Positions 1-8,631 of a stretch of DNA of 64,000 bases are shown one piece after another. Origin of the DNA: Imbroritus primus (GTDB lineage: Bacteria > Pseudomonadota > Gammaproteobacteria > Burkholderiales > Burkholderiaceae). The number at the start of each line of letters is the position of its first letter. The first letter of the stretch is position 1. Below the pieces are notes generated by a model. That model searched no databases, was not told the DNA's origin, and saw only the letters and a list, made by a program, of their open reading frames with translations. Where the stretch lies: assembly GCF_964332355.1 (NCBI RefSeq), contig NZ_OZ201293.1, positions 310,001 to 374,000 on the forward strand, written 5' to 3'. Position numbers and translations under genes: made by a program.

Positions 1-1
1 T

Positions 2-547
2 ATCGGTAACTGGAACTCGACCATCAGCTGGCTCTCGGATGGCAACTCGGACATCTCGAGCGCGCTCGAAATGGATTTCTATGCGGGCTACAAGGGGCAG
101 ATCGCCGACAACGTGAGCTATGACGTGGGCGTATTGCAGTACTACTACCCGGGCAGCTATCCGGCCGGCTTCAACAAGGCGGATACCACCGAGCTGTATG
201 CCTCGGTGGGCTACGGTCCGGTGGCGCTGAAGTATTCGCATGCGGTGACCGATACCTTTGGTTTCAACGATAGCCGCAACAGCTACTACGTGGAGCTGAA
301 CGGCAACTTCGATACCGGCTTCTGGGGACTCACCGTGAACACGCATGTTGGTTACCAGAAGATCAAGAATGTCACGGATGCGTCCTACACCGACTGGAAG
401 ATCGGCCTCACCAAGGATCTTGGCGCCGGCTTCTCGGGCGCGCTGGCGTATGTCGACACGAATGCCAAGAAAGCGGTCTACACCAATGCGTTCGGCCGCT
501 ACACCGGCAAGGCGGCCGTGGTCGCCACTTTGACCAAAACGTTCTGA
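2..547 (+). CDS. TorF/Gcw_chp-type putative outer-membrane porin (5' truncated)
   Basis: The frame is already open at base 2, so the start and signal peptide lie outside the window; 181 residues are visible. The protein is rich in Gly and aromatic residues arranged as alternating strands (for example GYKGQIADNVSYDVGV), and it ends in Phe (TLTKTF), the usual terminal residue of an outer-membrane beta barrel. This matches the TorF/Gcw_chp family, commonly encoded just upstream of glnK-amtB in betaproteobacteria. It is followed after 52 bases by glnK. A 6-bp GC hairpin (564-583) without a T-run sits in the gap and may attenuate but probably does not end transcription. The transported substrate is not known from the sequence; a role in nitrogen-compound entry is inferred from context only. 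Confidence 0.8.
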   Translation: MGNWNSTISWLSDGNSDISSALEMDFYAGYKGQIADNVSYDVGVLQYYYPGSYPAGFNKADTTELYASVGYGPVALKYSHAVTDTFGFNDSRNSYYVELNGNFDTGFWGLTVNTHVGYQKIKNVTDASYTDWKIGLTKDLGAGFSGALAYVDTNAKKAVYTNAFGRYTGKAAVVATLTKTF

Positions 548-599
548 CATTGAGCAGGCATGAGCGGGCGGCGTGCTGCCCGCGTTGAGGAGAAATCAG

Positions 600-938
600 A
601 TGAAACTGATCATTGCGGTGATCAAACCGTTCAAGCTGGATGAAGTGCGTGAAGCGCTCTCCGATGTAGGGGTATCCGGCATCACTGTCACCGAAGTCAA
701 GGGCTTTGGTCGCCAGAAGGGGCATACCGAGCTGTATCGCGGCGCGGAATATGTGGTCGATTTCCTGCCCAAGGTGAAGATCGAAGTGGCCGTGCCGGAC
801 GACGTCGTGGACCGTGCCATCGAAGCCATCGAGACCGCCGGCCGGACCGGCAAGATCGGCGACGGCAAGATCTTTGTCATGGCGCTCGAACAAGTCATGC
901 GCATCCGCACCGGCGAGACCGGCAGCGACGCGCTGTAA
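600..938 (+). CDS. glnK: Nitrogen regulatory protein PII (GlnK type)
   Basis: This 112-residue protein has the full PII length. It begins MKLIIAVIKPFKLDEVREAL and carries the T-loop segment GRQKGHTELYRGAEY with Tyr51, the residue uridylylated by GlnD. The ATG at 600 follows a TTGAGGAGA ribosome binding site; an in-frame start 27 bases upstream would add a non-conserved leader. PII proteins are trimeric cytosolic sensors of ATP/ADP, 2-oxoglutarate and glutamine, and the GlnK branch plugs the AmtB channel. The gene lies 31 bases before amtB, the classical pairing, and downstream of the porin. No sigma-54 promoter is visible in the 52-base gap, so transcription probably starts upstream of the window. 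Confidence 0.97.
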   Translation: MKLIIAVIKPFKLDEVREALSDVGVSGITVTEVKGFGRQKGHTELYRGAEYVVDFLPKVKIEVAVPDDVVDRAIEAIETAGRTGKIGDGKIFVMALEQVMRIRTGETGSDAL

Positions 939-969
939 TCCCCACGACCAGCGACAACGAGAGGTCAAT

Positions 970-2382
970 ATGAAATTCTGGTTCAAACGCATGCTGACGG
1001 CATGCATGCTGACACTGACGGTGGGTATGGCCGGCCTGTCACTGAGCGCGGCCGCGCAGACGCCGACCGAGGCGTCCGCTCCGGTGGCGGTCGAGGCCGC
1101 CGCATCGGCGGCCGCAACCGCTCCTGCAGCTGCAGCTCCCGAGGTAACGGCCACGGTTAACAAGGGCGACGTGGCGTGGATGCTGACTTCCACGATGCTT
1201 GTCATCCTGATGGTCGTGCCGGGCCTGGCACTGTTCTACGGCGGCCTGGCGCGCTCAAAGAACATGCTGTCGGTGCTCATGCAGGTGATGGTGGTGTTCT
1301 CGCTGATCGTCGTGCTGTGGGCGGTGTATGGCTACAGTCTGGCGTTCGCGGGCGGCAATGCCTTCATCGGGACGTTCGACAAACTATTCCTGTCGGGCGT
1401 TACGCTGCAGACGCTGGCCGATACCTTCTCGCCCGATGCCAAGCTGCCGGAGCTCGTATTCGTCGCCTTCCAGTCGACCTTCGCGGGCATCACCTGCGCG
1501 CTGATCGTCGGCGCGTTCGCGGAGCGCATCAAGTTCTCGGCCGTGCTGCTGTTCGTCGTCCTGTGGTTCACCTTCTCCTATCTGCCGGTGGCGCATATGG
1601 TGTGGAGCAGCACTGGCTATCTGTTTGGCCACGGTGCGCTCGACTTTGCCGGCGGCACGGTGGTGCACATCAACGCAGGTGTCGCGGGTCTGGTGGGTGC
1701 ATATGTGGTCGGCAAGCGGATCGGCTATGGCCGCGAGTCGATGGCGCCGCACAGCCTCACGCTGACCATGGTAGGTGCCTCGCTGCTGTGGGTGGGCTGG
1801 TTCGGCTTCAATGGCGGCTCGGCGCTTGAAGCCAACGCGACCGCAGCTCTGGCCTTCATCAACACCATCATGGCGACCGCTACCGCAGTGCTGTCGTGGA
1901 TCGCGGCGGAAGCCGTGCTGAAAGGCAAGGCCTCGATGCTGGGCGCTGCTTCGGGTGCCGTGGCCGGCCTCGTGGCGATTACCCCGGCGGCTGGCACGGT
2001 AGGTGTGATGGGCTCTATCGCGCTGGGCCTCATCGCGGGGCCGGTGTGCCTGTGGGGTGTCACCGGCCTGAAGAAGATGCTCAATGTCGATGATTCGTTC
2101 GATGTGTTCGGTGTCCACGGTGTCGGCGGTATCGTCGGGGCGATCCTGACGGGTGTGTTCACCGCGCCATCGCTCGGTGGCACGGGCGCGGCCGATTTCT
2201 CGATCGCCAGTCAGGTCGTGACGCAGGCACTTGGCGTGGGCATCACCATCATCTGGTCGGGCGTAGTGTCGTTCATCGCCTTCATGCTGATCAAGACGCT
2301 GGTCGGTCTGCGCGTCCCCGAGGATGCCGAGCGCGAAGGTCTCGATATCGCATCGCATGGCGAGTCCGCGTACCACATGTAA
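970..2382 (+). CDS. amtB: Ammonium transporter
   Basis: The product has 470 residues. It begins with a cleavable signal peptide (MKFWFKRMLTACMLTLTVGM, ending around SAAAQ), then an Ala/Pro linker, then the channel from about residue 65. The two pore histidines are in GTVVHINAGVAG and FDVFGVHGVGGIVG, and the helix pattern is that of the Amt/MEP/Rh trimeric ammonia channel. The ATG at 970 follows GAGAGGTCAAT; an in-frame upstream start overlaps glnK and gives an unrelated basic leader. It conducts ammonium/ammonia across the inner membrane and is gated by GlnK from the gene just upstream. A strong terminator follows at 2423-2454. Confidence 0.97.
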   Translation: MKFWFKRMLTACMLTLTVGMAGLSLSAAAQTPTEASAPVAVEAAASAAATAPAAAAPEVTATVNKGDVAWMLTSTMLVILMVVPGLALFYGGLARSKNMLSVLMQVMVVFSLIVVLWAVYGYSLAFAGGNAFIGTFDKLFLSGVTLQTLADTFSPDAKLPELVFVAFQSTFAGITCALIVGAFAERIKFSAVLLFVVLWFTFSYLPVAHMVWSSTGYLFGHGALDFAGGTVVHINAGVAGLVGAYVVGKRIGYGRESMAPHSLTLTMVGASLLWVGWFGFNGGSALEANATAALAFINTIMATATAVLSWIAAEAVLKGKASMLGAASGAVAGLVAITPAAGTVGVMGSIALGLIAGPVCLWGVTGLKKMLNVDDSFDVFGVHGVGGIVGAILTGVFTAPSLGGTGAADFSIASQVVTQALGVGITIIWSGVVSFIAFMLIKTLVGLRVPEDAEREGLDIASHGESAYHM

Positions 2383-2422
2383 GTCACTGCAGTCAGTCAA
2401 CTGAAGCGTTCAGGAGCATTGG

Positions 2423-2454
2423 GCAGCGAACCGCAGGGTTCGCTGCTTTTTTTT
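2423..2454 (+). terminator. Rho-independent terminator of glnK-amtB
   Basis: A perfect 10-bp stem GCAGCGAACC / GGTTCGCTGC with a four-base loop is followed by eight T residues. It lies 41 bases after the amtB stop codon. Confidence 0.93.
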
Positions 2455-3095
2455 GGGATCAAGTTTGCTTGATATCTGATCTAAAAAAACTTCAGTGGCT
2501 TTTTAAGTGGGGATTGAGTAACTTTCATCTGGGCAGTTTGTTGATCTCCTCCTGTACGCCTTGACGACTGGGGCGCCACAGACAGATCATTCCAAAGCGC
2601 GGCGTTGTCCGCGCTTTTTTTTTGCCCGGTTTGCCGGGCGTACTCAGTCCCTTTGCCCCCGCATGCGATGCGCACAACGCCACATGTTGTGCGGCCCCCG
2701 GACGTTGCTGCTTCTAGTGTCCGCTTTCTTCCTGCCATTTTTCCCGTCTTCCTCGCCCCGATTTCCAGCCTTCCGGTTGTTGTCATCGCTCTAAAAAGAT
2801 GACGGCTCCCTTGGGGGCGCGATAACCTTCTGTTCAAGAGGGATATTCCCGTTCTTGTCGCCATGACCGGGCCGTCGCCATTCATGCGCATGTTCAGGTG
2901 GCCGGCCGAGCGGGTGCCCCGGGTCGGCCGACTTTCCCCGGTGCGGCGGGTGCCTATGCTTTTTTTGCGGGAAGCCTCTTGTGATCGCCGCCCGGAGCAC
3001 GATATGCCCAGCCAGGCCTTCAGCGGCCCGCCTGCACGGTATTGGCTGTTCCTCTACAATCGTGGCAGGCGATAAATCCAATCAATAGGAAAGCT
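2455..3095 (+). other. Gene-free region between amtB and gshA
   Basis: About 640 bases follow the amtB terminator before the gshA start. A second complete terminator sits at 2594-2623. The open frames here are short, Pro/Arg- or Phe-rich and lack ribosome binding sites, so I call none of them genes. A small hairpin ATCAAG-TTTG-CTTGAT lies just after the first terminator. TACAAT at 3055-3060 is a possible -10 box for gshA, but it has no good -35 partner. The rest shows nothing recognisable. Confidence 0.55.
2594..2623 (+). terminator. Second rho-independent terminator, no obvious upstream gene
   Basis: The stem AAAGCGCGG / CCGCGCTTT with a six-base loop is followed by a T-run extending to 2623. 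It lies 140 bases beyond the amtB terminator with no protein gene in between, so it may end a small untranslated RNA or act as a back-up terminator. Confidence 0.75.
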
Positions 3096-4391
3096 ATGGT
3101 TCCGCACCTGATCACCGCGCTCAACGGCCCTCTGCTCGAGCTCGAACAGAAAATCCTCGACGCAACCCCCGCCATCGAGCGCTGGTTCCGTCTGGAGTGG
3201 CAGGAGCATACGCCGCCGTTCTATTGCTCGGTCGATCTGCGCAATGCCGGCTTCAAGCTGGCGCCGGTCGATACCAACCTGTTTCCCGGCGGTTTCAACA
3301 ACCTTGCGCCGGAAATGCTGCCGCTGGCCGTGCAGGCCGCCATGGCCGCCATCGAGAAGATCTGTCCCGATGCCAAGAACCTTCTGCTGATTCCCGAGCG
3401 TCATACCCGCAACACCTTCTATCTGCAGAATATCGCCCGGCTTGCGCTGATCATGCGGCAGGCGGGCCTCCATGTGCGCCTCGGCTCGCTGTCCGAGGAT
3501 ATCAAGGAGCCGACCCCCATTGAATTGCCGGATGGCCAGGTGCTGGTGGTGGAGCCGCTCGAACGGCTCGGCGCCAAAGGGCGCCGCCTCGGCCTCAAGG
3601 ATTTCGACCCCTGTTCGATCCTGCTCAACAACGATCTTTCCGCCGGCGTGCCGCCGATTCTGGAGAATGTGCACGAGCAGTATCTCCTGCCGCCACTGCA
3701 TGCCGGCTGGTCGGTGCGGCGCAAGAGCCAGCACTTTGCCGCGTATGACGAGGTTGCCAAGAAGTTTGCCAAGCTGATCGACATCGATCCGTGGATGATC
3801 AATCCGTATTTCACGAGCGTGTCCGGCGTCAATTTCCACGAACGCATCGGCGAAGAAGAGCTCGCGCATGCCGTCGAGGCGCAGCTCAAGAAGATCGCCA
3901 AGAAGTACCGCGAGTACGGCATCAAGGAAACGCCGTACGTGGTGGTCAAGGCCGACGCCGGTACCTACGGCATGGGCATCATGACGGTGCGCGATCCGGC
4001 CGAGATGAAGGGGCTCAACCGCAAGGAGCGGAACAAGATGAGCGTCGGCAAGGAAGGCCTGGAGGTGAGCGACGTTATCATCCAGGAAGGCGTGCATACG
4101 TTCGAGAAGATCAACGAGGCCGTGGCCGAGCCGGTGGTCTACATGATCGACCGCTACGTGGTCGGCGGTTTCTATCGCGTGCATACCGGGCGCGCCAACG
4201 ACGAGAACCTGAACGCGCCGGGCATGCATTTCGTGCCGTTGGCCTTCGAGCCGAACGGCATTCCGGACAGCCATGCCAAGCCGGGCGCGGCGGTGCCGAA
4301 CCGCTTCTACATGTACGGCGTGGTAGCGCGGCTGGCCTTGCTGGCGGCGTCGCTGGAACTGGAGAAGACCGATCCCAACCCGCTGATCTGA
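3096..4391 (+). CDS. gshA: Glutamate-cysteine ligase, proteobacterial ATP-grasp-like type
   Basis: The 431-residue product starts MVPHLITALNGPLLELEQKI and matches the GshA form found in many betaproteobacteria, which differs from the E. coli enzyme. Recognisable segments are NLFPGGFNNLAPEM near residue 68 and the nucleotide-binding stretch KADAGTYGMGIMTVRD near 285. It catalyses the first, ATP-dependent step of glutathione synthesis in the cytosol, joining glutamate and cysteine. The ATG at 3096 was chosen because AGGAAAGCT precedes it; an in-frame start at 3042 would add 18 residues without conservation. gshB follows after 27 bases, giving a complete glutathione operon that continues into the PTS genes. 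Confidence 0.95.
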   Translation: MVPHLITALNGPLLELEQKILDATPAIERWFRLEWQEHTPPFYCSVDLRNAGFKLAPVDTNLFPGGFNNLAPEMLPLAVQAAMAAIEKICPDAKNLLLIPERHTRNTFYLQNIARLALIMRQAGLHVRLGSLSEDIKEPTPIELPDGQVLVVEPLERLGAKGRRLGLKDFDPCSILLNNDLSAGVPPILENVHEQYLLPPLHAGWSVRRKSQHFAAYDEVAKKFAKLIDIDPWMINPYFTSVSGVNFHERIGEEELAHAVEAQLKKIAKKYREYGIKETPYVVVKADAGTYGMGIMTVRDPAEMKGLNRKERNKMSVGKEGLEVSDVIIQEGVHTFEKINEAVAEPVVYMIDRYVVGGFYRVHTGRANDENLNAPGMHFVPLAFEPNGIPDSHAKPGAAVPNRFYMYGVVARLALLAASLELEKTDPNPLI

Positions 4392-4418
4392 CGCCCTTCC
4401 ATCTGCCCGGAGACCCTC

Positions 4419-5360
4419 ATGCGCATCCTCTTCATTACCGATCCGCTGGAGACATTCACCGTCTACAAGGATTCGACCTACGCGATGATGGTCGAGGCAG
4501 TAGGGCGCGGGCATACGCTGTTCGTCTGCCAGCCGTGGCATCTGTCGATGACCGGGCACGCGGTCGAGGCAACGGTGCAGCCGCTGGAGCTGACGGGTGA
4601 CGACCACGACTGGTACCGCGCTGGCGAGGCTGCGCTCAAGCCGCTGACGGGCTTTGACGCGGTGCTGATGCGCAAGGATCCGCCTTTCGACATGGAGTAT
4701 GTCACCAGCACCTGGCTGCTCGAGGTGGCGGAGCGCCAGGGTGTCCGCGTCTTCAACAAGCCGCAGGCGATTCGCGATCATTCCGAGAAGCTGGCGATCG
4801 CCCAGTTCTCCCAGTTCACGGTGCCGACCCTCGTCACCCGCGATGCCGGCCGCATCCGCCGTTTCCATGCGGAGCAGGGCGACATCATCATCAAGCCGCT
4901 CGATGGCATGGGCGGCATGGGCGTGTTCCGCATCGGCCCCGATGGCATGAACCTCGGCTCCGTGATCGAGACGCTCGGCCATAATGGCGCGCGTTCGCTG
5001 ATGGCACAGCAGTACATCCCCGCGATCCGCGACGGCGACAAGCGCATTCTCCTGATCGGCGGCGCGCCGGTGCCGTACGCCCTGGCACGCGTGCCGCTAG
5101 CCGGTGAAGTGCGCGGCAACCTGGCAGCGGGCGGCACGGGGCGCGCCCAGCCGCTGTCGGAGCGCGATGCGCAGATTGCCCAGGCACTTGCGCCGGTGCT
5201 CTGGCAGCGCGGCCTGCTGCTGGTCGGCCTGGATGTCATCGGCGACTACCTGACCGAAGTCAATGTGACCAGTCCGACATGTTTTCGCGAGATCACCGCG
5301 CAAACCGGCTTCAATGTCGCCGGCATGTTTATCGACGCGCTGGAGCATGCCGTGGCCTGA
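4419..5360 (+). CDS. gshB: Glutathione synthetase
   Basis: The 313-residue product has the normal length for GshB. It opens MRILFITDPLETFTVYKDST; the family segments MRKDPPFDMEYVTSTWLLE, KPLDGMGGMGVFRI (ATP-grasp glycine-rich loop) and DVIGDYLTEVNVTSPTCFRE (metal/ATP site) are all present. It adds glycine to gamma-glutamylcysteine. CCGGAGACCCTC precedes the ATG. It sits between gshA and the EIIA gene on the same strand and is probably cotranscribed with gshA. Confidence 0.97.
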   Translation: MRILFITDPLETFTVYKDSTYAMMVEAVGRGHTLFVCQPWHLSMTGHAVEATVQPLELTGDDHDWYRAGEAALKPLTGFDAVLMRKDPPFDMEYVTSTWLLEVAERQGVRVFNKPQAIRDHSEKLAIAQFSQFTVPTLVTRDAGRIRRFHAEQGDIIIKPLDGMGGMGVFRIGPDGMNLGSVIETLGHNGARSLMAQQYIPAIRDGDKRILLIGGAPVPYALARVPLAGEVRGNLAAGGTGRAQPLSERDAQIAQALAPVLWQRGLLLVGLDVIGDYLTEVNVTSPTCFREITAQTGFNVAGMFIDALEHAVA

Positions 5361-5451
5361 CGCACTGGGCAGACCGGACTGCCAGGGCCGTGCGATTGGC
5401 GTGGCGGAAATGCGGCCTGCTACAATCGCTGCATTCCCTCGGAACACTGAC

Positions 5452-5907
5452 ATGGCCGGCATCCTGATCATCGCCCACGCTCCACTGGCGTCTGCCCTGC
5501 GCGATTGCGCCACCCATGTCTATTGCGGCGCCCCGCAGCGCCTCGAAGCCATCGATGTCCTGCCGGACGCCGAGCCGGCCGCCGTCCTCGAAGCCGGCCG
5601 CCGTGCCCTCGATGCCGTCGGCGGCGATGATGGCGTATTGATCCTCACCGATATCTTTGGCGCCACCCCGGCCAACATCGCAGCACGCCTTGCCGATCCC
5701 GGACGTGTACGGGTCCTCGCGGGTGTCAACCTGCCGATGCTGGTGCGTGCCATCTGCTATCGTGCCGAGAAGCTTGACCAGCTTGCTGCCAAGGCGCTCG
5801 CCGGCGGCGCGCAGGGTGTGCTGCAGATCGGCTCGACCACCGTACAAAACCAAACCACCAACCACCCGGACAACCATGCTGCAGAAGGACATTCCCATCA
5901 TCAATAA
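5452..5907 (+). CDS. PTS EIIA component, mannose/fructose (ManX-like) family
   Basis: The 151-residue product begins MAGILIIAHAPLASALRDCA; His9 in IIAHAPL is the expected phosphorylation site, and ILTDIFGATPANIAARL is the second family signature. Betaproteobacteria commonly carry this EIIA with HPr and EI but no sugar permease nearby, which points to a regulatory phosphorelay; that role is inferred from context. The ATG at 5452 is the one that starts the conserved domain. The last 11 codons overlap ptsH in another frame, which gives the protein an unusual Asn/His-rich tail (NHPDNHAAEGHSHHQ). Confidence 0.93.
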   Translation: MAGILIIAHAPLASALRDCATHVYCGAPQRLEAIDVLPDAEPAAVLEAGRRALDAVGGDDGVLILTDIFGATPANIAARLADPGRVRVLAGVNLPMLVRAICYRAEKLDQLAAKALAGGAQGVLQIGSTTVQNQTTNHPDNHAAEGHSHHQ

Positions 5908-6145
5908 ACTCGGCCTGCACGCTCGTGCGTCGGCCAAGCTGACGCAACTGGCCGGCCGATACAAAAGCAGCGTGAAGATGTCGCGCAACGGACGCCAGGT
6001 CGATGCCAAGAGCATCATGGGCGTCATGATGCTGGCAGCCGGCATGGGGTCGACGGTGACCTTGCAGATCGATGGACCGGATGAGCAGGACGCCATGGAT
6101 GCGTTGACGGAGCTGATCAACAATCGCTTCGGCGAAGGCGAGTAA
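5876..6145 (+). CDS. ptsH: HPr phosphocarrier protein
   Basis: The 89-residue product has the phosphoacceptor His15 in NKLGLHARAS and Ser46 in DAKSIMGVMML, the context recognised by HPr kinase/phosphorylase in organisms that have it. It relays phosphate from EI to EIIA. The ATG at 5876 lies inside the end of the EIIA gene (32-base overlap) and has no clear ribosome binding site, so translation is probably coupled to EIIA. After the stop there is a 7-bp GC hairpin (6156-6175, ACGCGCC/GGCGCGT) without a T-run. Confidence 0.96.
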   Translation: MLQKDIPIINKLGLHARASAKLTQLAGRYKSSVKMSRNGRQVDAKSIMGVMMLAAGMGSTVTLQIDGPDEQDAMDALTELINNRFGEGE

Positions 6146-6316
6146 TAAGCACAGTACGCGCCGCTTGTGGCGCGTGTCCACGGCCCTGAGCCGGCCCATG
6201 GCGCTTGTTCCAGGGCGTCGGCCGGTAGCGCGGCCGGCCGGACATGCTGCACTGCTGTGCTGTCGCCGTGCCTCCCGGCCGCGCCGGGGGGCAGTATGCA
6301 ATGACCATGTGCGCGG

Positions 6317-6335
6317 CGGCCCCGCAGCGGGGCCG
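6317..6335 (+). other. GC hairpin in the ptsI leader
   Basis: A perfect 8-bp stem CGGCCCCG / CGGGGCCG with a three-base loop ends 19 bases before the ptsI start codon. It has no T-run and so is not a terminator. It could protect a processed 3' transcript or modulate ptsI translation; this is inference only. Confidence 0.5.
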
Positions 6336-6354
6336 ATCCTCCTTGGAGTCATCG

Positions 6355-8106
6355 ATGTCTTTTACGCTGCACGGTATTCCGGTTTCCCGCGATTTTGCCA
6401 TTGGGCGCGCCCACCTGCTGGCGCGCGCAGCCCTGGATGTTTCCCATTACCTGGTCGATGAAGACCATATCGATGAAGAGATCGAGCGGCTGCGTCGCGC
6501 CCGCGCCACCGTGCGCAGCGAACTGCAGGTCCTGAAGCGCGACTTGCCCCGCGATGCGCCCGAGGAAATGGCCGCCTTCCTCGATGTGCATGCCATGATT
6601 CTCGATGACGAGATGCTGGCCGACGTGCCGGAAACGCTCATCCGCGTGCGCCGCTATAACGCCGAGTGGGCGCTGACGACCCAGCTCGAGGAGCTGATGC
6701 GCCAGTTCGACGAGATCGAGGATGAATACCTGCGGGCGCGCAAGGCGGACATCGAGCAGGTGGTCGAGCGAATACTCAAGGTGCTGGCAGGTGCGGCGGT
6801 GATCCCGCCGGTCGACGCGGCGGCGGACGACGAGGAGGCGCCGGGCGTGATCGTGGTGGCGCACGACATCGCGCCGGCCGACATGCTGCAGTTTCGCGAC
6901 CGTACTTTCCACGGCTTCGTCACCGATCTCGGCGGCCGCACCTCGCATACCGCGATCGTCGCGCGCAGCCTCGATATTCCCGCAGCGGTGGGCGTGCCCA
7001 GCGCCAGCGAGGTGATTCGCCAGGATGACTGGGTGATCATCGACGGCGACGCCGGCATCGTGATCGTCGATCCCAGTGAAATCATTCTCGAGGAATACCG
7101 TCATCGGCAGCGTGAGCGCCTGCTGCACAAGAAACGCCTGCAGCGCCTGCTGCGCACGCCCACCGTCACGCTTGACGGGGTGCAGGTCGGCCTGCTCGCG
7201 AACATCGAACTGGCCGAGGACGCGGCTTCCGCCCTGGCGGCGGGCGCGGTTGGCGTCGGTCTGTTCCGTTCCGAATTCCTGTTCATGAACAGCCGTGAAG
7301 GACTGCCCGACGAAAATACCCAGTTCGAGGCCTACCGCACGGCGGTGGAGTCAATGAAGGGTCTGCCCGTGACCATCCGTACTGTCGATATCGGCGCCGA
7401 CAAGCCACTCGACAGCCGCGTGGCGGAATTCGAAACGGCGCCCAATCCGGCGCTTGGCTTGCGCGCCATCCGCTGGTCGCTGTCCGAGCCGTCGATGTTC
7501 CTGACACAGTTGCGCGCGCTGCTGCGGGCATCGGCCTACGGGCAGGTGAAGATCCTGGTACCGATGATGGCGCACGCCCGCGAGATCGACCAGACACTGG
7601 AACTGCTCGAGCAGGCCAAGCGGCAGCTCGACGACGCTGGCGTGCCATACGACCCGACCATCAAGATCGGCGCGATGATCGAGATTCCCGCGGCGGTGCT
7701 GATGCTGCCAATGTTCCTGCGGCGGCTGGATTTCCTGTCCATCGGTACCAATGACCTGATCCAGTACACGCTGGCCATCGATCGGGCCGACAATGCCGTG
7801 GCGCATCTCTATGATCCCCTGCATCCCGCGGTGCTGCAGTTGATTGCGCGCACCATTCACGAGAGCCGCGAGGCCGGCGTGCCGATCTCGGTCTGCGGCG
7901 AGATGGCCGGCGATCCGGCCATGACGCGCCTGCTGCTCGGTATGGGGCTGCGCGAATTCTCGATGCACCCCTCGCAGTTGCTGCAGGTCAAGCAGGAGAT
8001 CCTGCGGTCTGACTGCGGCCGGCTGGAACAACTCGTGCGCCCGGTGCTTGATGCCTACGAGCCGGATGCGCTCGAGGCGGCGCTGGAGCGGCTGCAGCAC
8101 GACTGA
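6355..8106 (+). CDS. ptsI: PTS enzyme I (phosphoenolpyruvate-protein phosphotransferase)
   Basis: The 583-residue product has the normal EI length. The active-site His198 is in GGRTSHTAIVARS, and the PEP-binding barrel carries FRSEFLFMN, LSIGTNDLIQYTLAIDR and VCGEMAGDP. It autophosphorylates from phosphoenolpyruvate and passes phosphate to HPr. The ATG at 6355 (MSFTLHGIPVSRDFAIGRAH) follows CTTGGAGTC; in-frame codons upstream give a non-conserved leader. It is third in the EIIA-HPr-EI set and is separated from ptsH by 209 bases containing two hairpins. Confidence 0.97.
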   Translation: MSFTLHGIPVSRDFAIGRAHLLARAALDVSHYLVDEDHIDEEIERLRRARATVRSELQVLKRDLPRDAPEEMAAFLDVHAMILDDEMLADVPETLIRVRRYNAEWALTTQLEELMRQFDEIEDEYLRARKADIEQVVERILKVLAGAAVIPPVDAAADDEEAPGVIVVAHDIAPADMLQFRDRTFHGFVTDLGGRTSHTAIVARSLDIPAAVGVPSASEVIRQDDWVIIDGDAGIVIVDPSEIILEEYRHRQRERLLHKKRLQRLLRTPTVTLDGVQVGLLANIELAEDAASALAAGAVGVGLFRSEFLFMNSREGLPDENTQFEAYRTAVESMKGLPVTIRTVDIGADKPLDSRVAEFETAPNPALGLRAIRWSLSEPSMFLTQLRALLRASAYGQVKILVPMMAHAREIDQTLELLEQAKRQLDDAGVPYDPTIKIGAMIEIPAAVLMLPMFLRRLDFLSIGTNDLIQYTLAIDRADNAVAHLYDPLHPAVLQLIARTIHESREAGVPISVCGEMAGDPAMTRLLLGMGLREFSMHPSQLLQVKQEILRSDCGRLEQLVRPVLDAYEPDALEAALERLQHD

Positions 8107-8110
8107 CTGC

Positions 8111-8120
8111 GGGGGGGGGG
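8111..8120. repeat. Homopolymeric tract of ten G
   Basis: Ten consecutive G residues begin four bases after the ptsI stop codon, outside any coding region. Tracts of this length are prone to slippage during replication. It lies about 210 bases upstream of bfd, so any promoter effect is uncertain. Confidence 0.85.
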
Positions 8121-8232
8121 CAGATTCCAGGCAGAGCCCTGGCCATATTTCTGGCGGTTTCCCCACCGCCAGCGTGGCATGAAATCCTCACGCAAGTGAC
8201 GGCTTCTGCCTAAATAATCCGCACCCATCAAA

Positions 8233-8247
8233 TGGGAATTGTTATCA
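8233..8247. promoter_or_regulatory. Fur-box-like operator upstream of bfd-bfr
   Basis: Read on the minus strand the site is TGATAACAATTCCCA, which matches the 7-1-7 Fur consensus TGATAATNATTATCA at 11 of 14 defined positions. It lies 84 bases before the bfd start. Iron-dependent control of bfd and bacterioferritin is well known; binding here is inferred. Confidence 0.5.
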
Positions 8248-8331
8248 TTCAGATTCTCTGTTATGCTGGATTCCACGCAAGGCCGAAATGCGTCGTGGTG
8301 ACGCACCGGCTCCTGCCTGCGGGAGGTGCGC

Positions 8332-8631
8332 GTGTACGTCTGTATCTGCAACCAGGTTTCCGATCGTGAGATCCACGGCGCCGTCCGTCTTGGCGTGACG
8401 ACCCTGGACGAGCTCGCCGAGACACTGGGCGTGGGCACTTGTTGCGGGCGTTGCCGCGAGTGTGCCCAGAACGTCCTGCAGGACGGCATGGCCGCCGCCG
8501 CTCTCCAGCCTGTCAGCCTGATTCGCAAGACTGCGGATCATCCTTCCTATGCCAGTCCCGGGTCGCATGCCATAATGCAGGCTGAAGGCCCGCTGGTCGC
8601 CAACGACCAAAGCAGCGAACTGACCGCCTGA
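8332..8631 (+). CDS. bfd: Bacterioferritin-associated ferredoxin-like (2Fe-2S) protein
   Basis: The 99-residue product starts MYVCICNQVSDREIH. It carries the four-cysteine BFD pattern: CIC near the N-terminus and the CCGRC region of GTCCGRCRECA, separated by about 30 residues. Bfd reduces the ferric core of bacterioferritin so that iron can be released. The GTG at 8332 was chosen because GGGAGG ends five bases before it; a GTG two codons upstream overlaps that binding site. The C-terminal 35 residues after the cluster domain are longer than in the E. coli protein and look disordered. The gene precedes bfr and follows a Fur-box-like site. Confidence 0.9.
   Translation: MYVCICNQVSDREIHGAVRLGVTTLDELAETLGVGTCCGRCRECAQNVLQDGMAAAALQPVSLIRKTADHPSYASPGSHAIMQAEGPLVANDQSSELTA

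Noticed and set aside
548..599. Sigma-54 promoter for glnK
   Set aside because: No GG-N10-GC element of the right form is present in the 52-base gap; the control region is probably upstream of the porin, outside the window.
3054..4982. 642-codon open frame on the minus strand across gshA and gshB
   Set aside because: It is the antisense shadow of two clearly conserved genes; its composition is His/Asp/Arg-rich nonsense and it has no ribosome binding site.
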